Part shown: piece by piece, positions 62,574-64,000 of the stretch
Layout of the letters: each line of letters begins with the position of its first letter
How positions within the stretch are numbered: the first letter of the stretch is position 1
Translations under genes and position numbers: made by a program
Notes under the pieces: model-generated
Seen by the model: only the letters and a program-made list of their open reading frames with translations
What the model was told of the DNA's origin: nothing
Databases searched by the model: none
Origin: Symsagittifera roscoffensis
Taxonomy: Eukaryota; Xenacoelomorpha; Acoela; Convolutidae
Length of the DNA: 64,000 bases
Assembly (NCBI RefSeq): GCF_963678635.1
Contig: NC_087070.1
Span: 19,809,318 to 19,873,317 of the forward strand
Direction of reading: 5' to 3'

Positions 62574-62592
62574 AATCTGGCAGAATGGCACA

Positions 62593-62636
62593 GATTTTGA
62601 CTGGAATACGTGATGAAGGGACTCCTGACTGTAACC
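62593..62636 (-). repeat. short dispersed repeat, copy 3 (inverted)
   Basis: The reverse complement matches the first 44 bp of the repeat at 8527-8594 (GGTTACAGTCAGGAGTCCC...). It lies just outside the right end of element B, so B is bracketed by inverted copies of this repeat. Confidence 0.65.
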
Positions 62637-62648
62637 CCGGTTACTATG

Positions 62649-63283
62649 GTGAATTCCCATAGGTTCCAATATTCATAGGTTCCAAAATAAAAAATTAGTC
62701 GCATAAGTTCCTAAATTTATCTTCTTGAATTCTTATTAGTTGAAATTTGAGCCGTCGAATTTATGGAGTGATTGTTTACTGTTCAACCAGCATAAACTCA
62801 AGCTGCAGAATAGTGACCGCCGCAGACGCGCCAACGTGTTGCGAGCTTGCCACCAAAGAGTAGGGCTCTATACAAAATTTAGAGCCGGTTATCGCCGCGA
62901 AATGGCGACGCGCGCGTAGCGCGCCCACCGGCGACCTTAAACCGAGAGTGGTAAAAACGGCAGATCAATGTAAAATAAATTCCAGAAACGTTTTCGACAA
63001 AAGTTATCATCAGCTAATCTAAAAAACAAAGCACGTGTAAAACCGGAATGGAAATGGATGTGTAGAAATTACAAAAAATATATAAAAACTAACATTAAAA
63101 AGAATTCAAAAATAGCATCAATTAAGAACCGAGTTAGTCATGTGACTAAAACAAACGGACTTAAACCGAGACTCTTAATTTGGTATTTTGACCAATTGAA
63201 AAAATTTGGAACTTATGCGACCTCTATTTTATTTTGGAACCTATGGGACTGATTTTTCATTTTGGAATCTATGAATACGCACC
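62649..63283. mobile_element. foldback MITE with 8-9-bp target duplication
   Basis: GTTACTATG occurs at 62640-62648 and 63284-63292 as a target duplication. Inside, the ends are inverted: GGTGAATTCCCATAGGTTCC on the left against GGTGCGTATTCATAGATTCC from the right, and the similarity continues for about 75 bp with repeated CATAGGTTCCAAAAT. There is no transposase. A GC-rich palindromic core (GCGCGCGTAGCGCGC near 62911) sits in the middle. An 8-9-bp duplication fits hAT or Mutator-like transposases. Confidence 0.75.
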
Positions 63284-63398
63284 GTTACTATGATACTTTT
63301 GACCTTCTGATTACCATTTTAATGGCACATCTAGTAACTTGGTGATCATGATAATTTCTGGAGAAAAAACAGACTGAACTCGAAATTTTTAGGGCCGG

Positions 63399-63566
63399 AT
63401 GTTCAAATCGGCTTTGGGATATTTTGCTGGAGCCAATGCACAATTTGGATCAACTGCCAGTGGAACCAACGATCTAGTGGGCAGTACCTTAGAATTGGGA
63501 AATGCTAATCTTAGAGTGAAGAGAGTAATTGCAGAGGGAGGTTTCGCTGTTGTTTTTGAAGCAGCT
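63399..63566 (+). CDS. GAK/auxilin-like kinase, first coding exon (truncated)
   Basis: Fifty-six codons resemble the N-terminus of cyclin-G-associated kinase: MFKSALGYFAG, a short Gly/Ser linker, DLVGSTLELGNANLRVKRV and AEGGFAVVFEA, which is the Gly-rich ATP loop of the NAK kinase family. GAK phosphorylates clathrin adaptors and uncoats clathrin vesicles with Hsc70. Codon 57 onward (TKLKR, stop) is element B leader, so this copy is cut inside the exon by the tandem duplication. An intact exon is expected about 2 kb further right, outside the window. Confidence 0.75.
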
Positions 63567-64000
63567 ACTAAGTTAAAAAGATAAGTAGTACTGGGCGGAG
63601 GGTCGGCACCTTCCCCCTAGTACAACAAAGGTCATTAAAGCCTCCTACTCGGGCACACGCCCGAAGCGGAAGGTTCGTCGCTGAAACGTTTGCTGATCAT
63701 GATGGTCTTATGCCTTCAACAGGTCAACCCAGGAGCGCCAGAAAAACGTCTATGTAACTTTCGCCCAAATACTACACAGTGACAGAGCGAAGAAAAAAAA
63801 CCTTTCAACAACTGGCCGGCGTCAGTCAACTAGATTCTACTAGTTTTTCACCGTCTCGACTTTGCCAGTTGATTTTCTGGTCTGTCTAGGGCTAAGTAAA
63901 AAGTTACTATTTTCAGGCCATCCGTCAAATGACTTTTAATCAGCTTTCGTTTACATGCGAACACAACCACATGGCTGGGTCTCGGATCCTCAGACTACGT

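Larger units (their letters stand above)
61546..64000 (+). repeat. 2021-bp tandem duplication at the B right end
   Basis: 61546-61979 is repeated at 63567-64000 (offset 2021) with at least two substitutions (61703 versus 63725 region, CATCAG versus CATCCG). The unit covers 186 bp of B leader, the whole B 5' LTR, the MITE and the GAK exon start. The second unit runs off the window. The junction at 63566/63567 joins the GAK coding sequence directly to B leader, which no simple insertion would do. Confidence 0.85.

Overview
The window is eukaryotic and almost certainly from an invertebrate animal. It has two interrupted host gene fragments that recall animal proteins (an ORC5-like AAA+ exon at 8106-8486 and the first coding exon of a GAK-like kinase at 63399-63566), at least four non-LTR retrotransposon remnants, simple-sequence satellites, and two very long LTR retrotransposons that fill about 85% of the sequence. 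I cannot fix the phylum from sequence alone.

Layout. 1-7400: decayed LINE pieces on both strands around a GGAT satellite (3.9-5.6 kb) and a CTGCC-rich tract (5.6-6.0 kb). 7.4-8.9 kb: host sequence with the ORC5-like exon and a short repeat. 8872-62573: a Ty3/Gypsy-type giant element on the minus strand ('B'). Its 3' LTR is split by a second, related giant element on the plus strand ('A', 9049-34969), and its gag leader is interrupted by a nearly intact EN/RT LINE (about 54648-58620). 62.6-64.0 kb: host flank with a foldback MITE and the GAK exon, cut by a tandem duplication of the B LTR region.

Nested insertion. A sits exactly inside the B 3' LTR with an ACT duplication at the junctions; the unoccupied version of the site survives in the B 5' LTR near 61973. 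After removing A, the LINE and a 2.6-kb tandem duplication, both elements come to about 23-24 kb.

Genes. Both elements carry gag (coiled coil, capsid, two CCHC knuckles), an aspartic protease (DTGA), RT, RNase H, a spacer with repeated LSGE motifs, and an integrase (H2C2, D-D-35-E, GPF module). Downstream of pol is roughly 9 kb of extra coding sequence in the same order in both: a TARG1-like macrodomain, a coiled-coil protein, an SGNH/GDSL-hydrolase domain, a second SGNH-like domain, and about 1500 codons I do not recognise. A and B are clearly diverged at protein level, so this cargo was kept by selection. A has lost most of its RT; B keeps it, but with many frame breaks. Neither copy looks autonomous now.

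Expression. Both leaders carry arrays of a short GGAGGG-type motif. A conserved GGTGRGTG donor-like box in the leader and a conserved pyrimidine-rich TAG acceptor before the first post-pol ORF suggest that the cargo was translated from a spliced mRNA.
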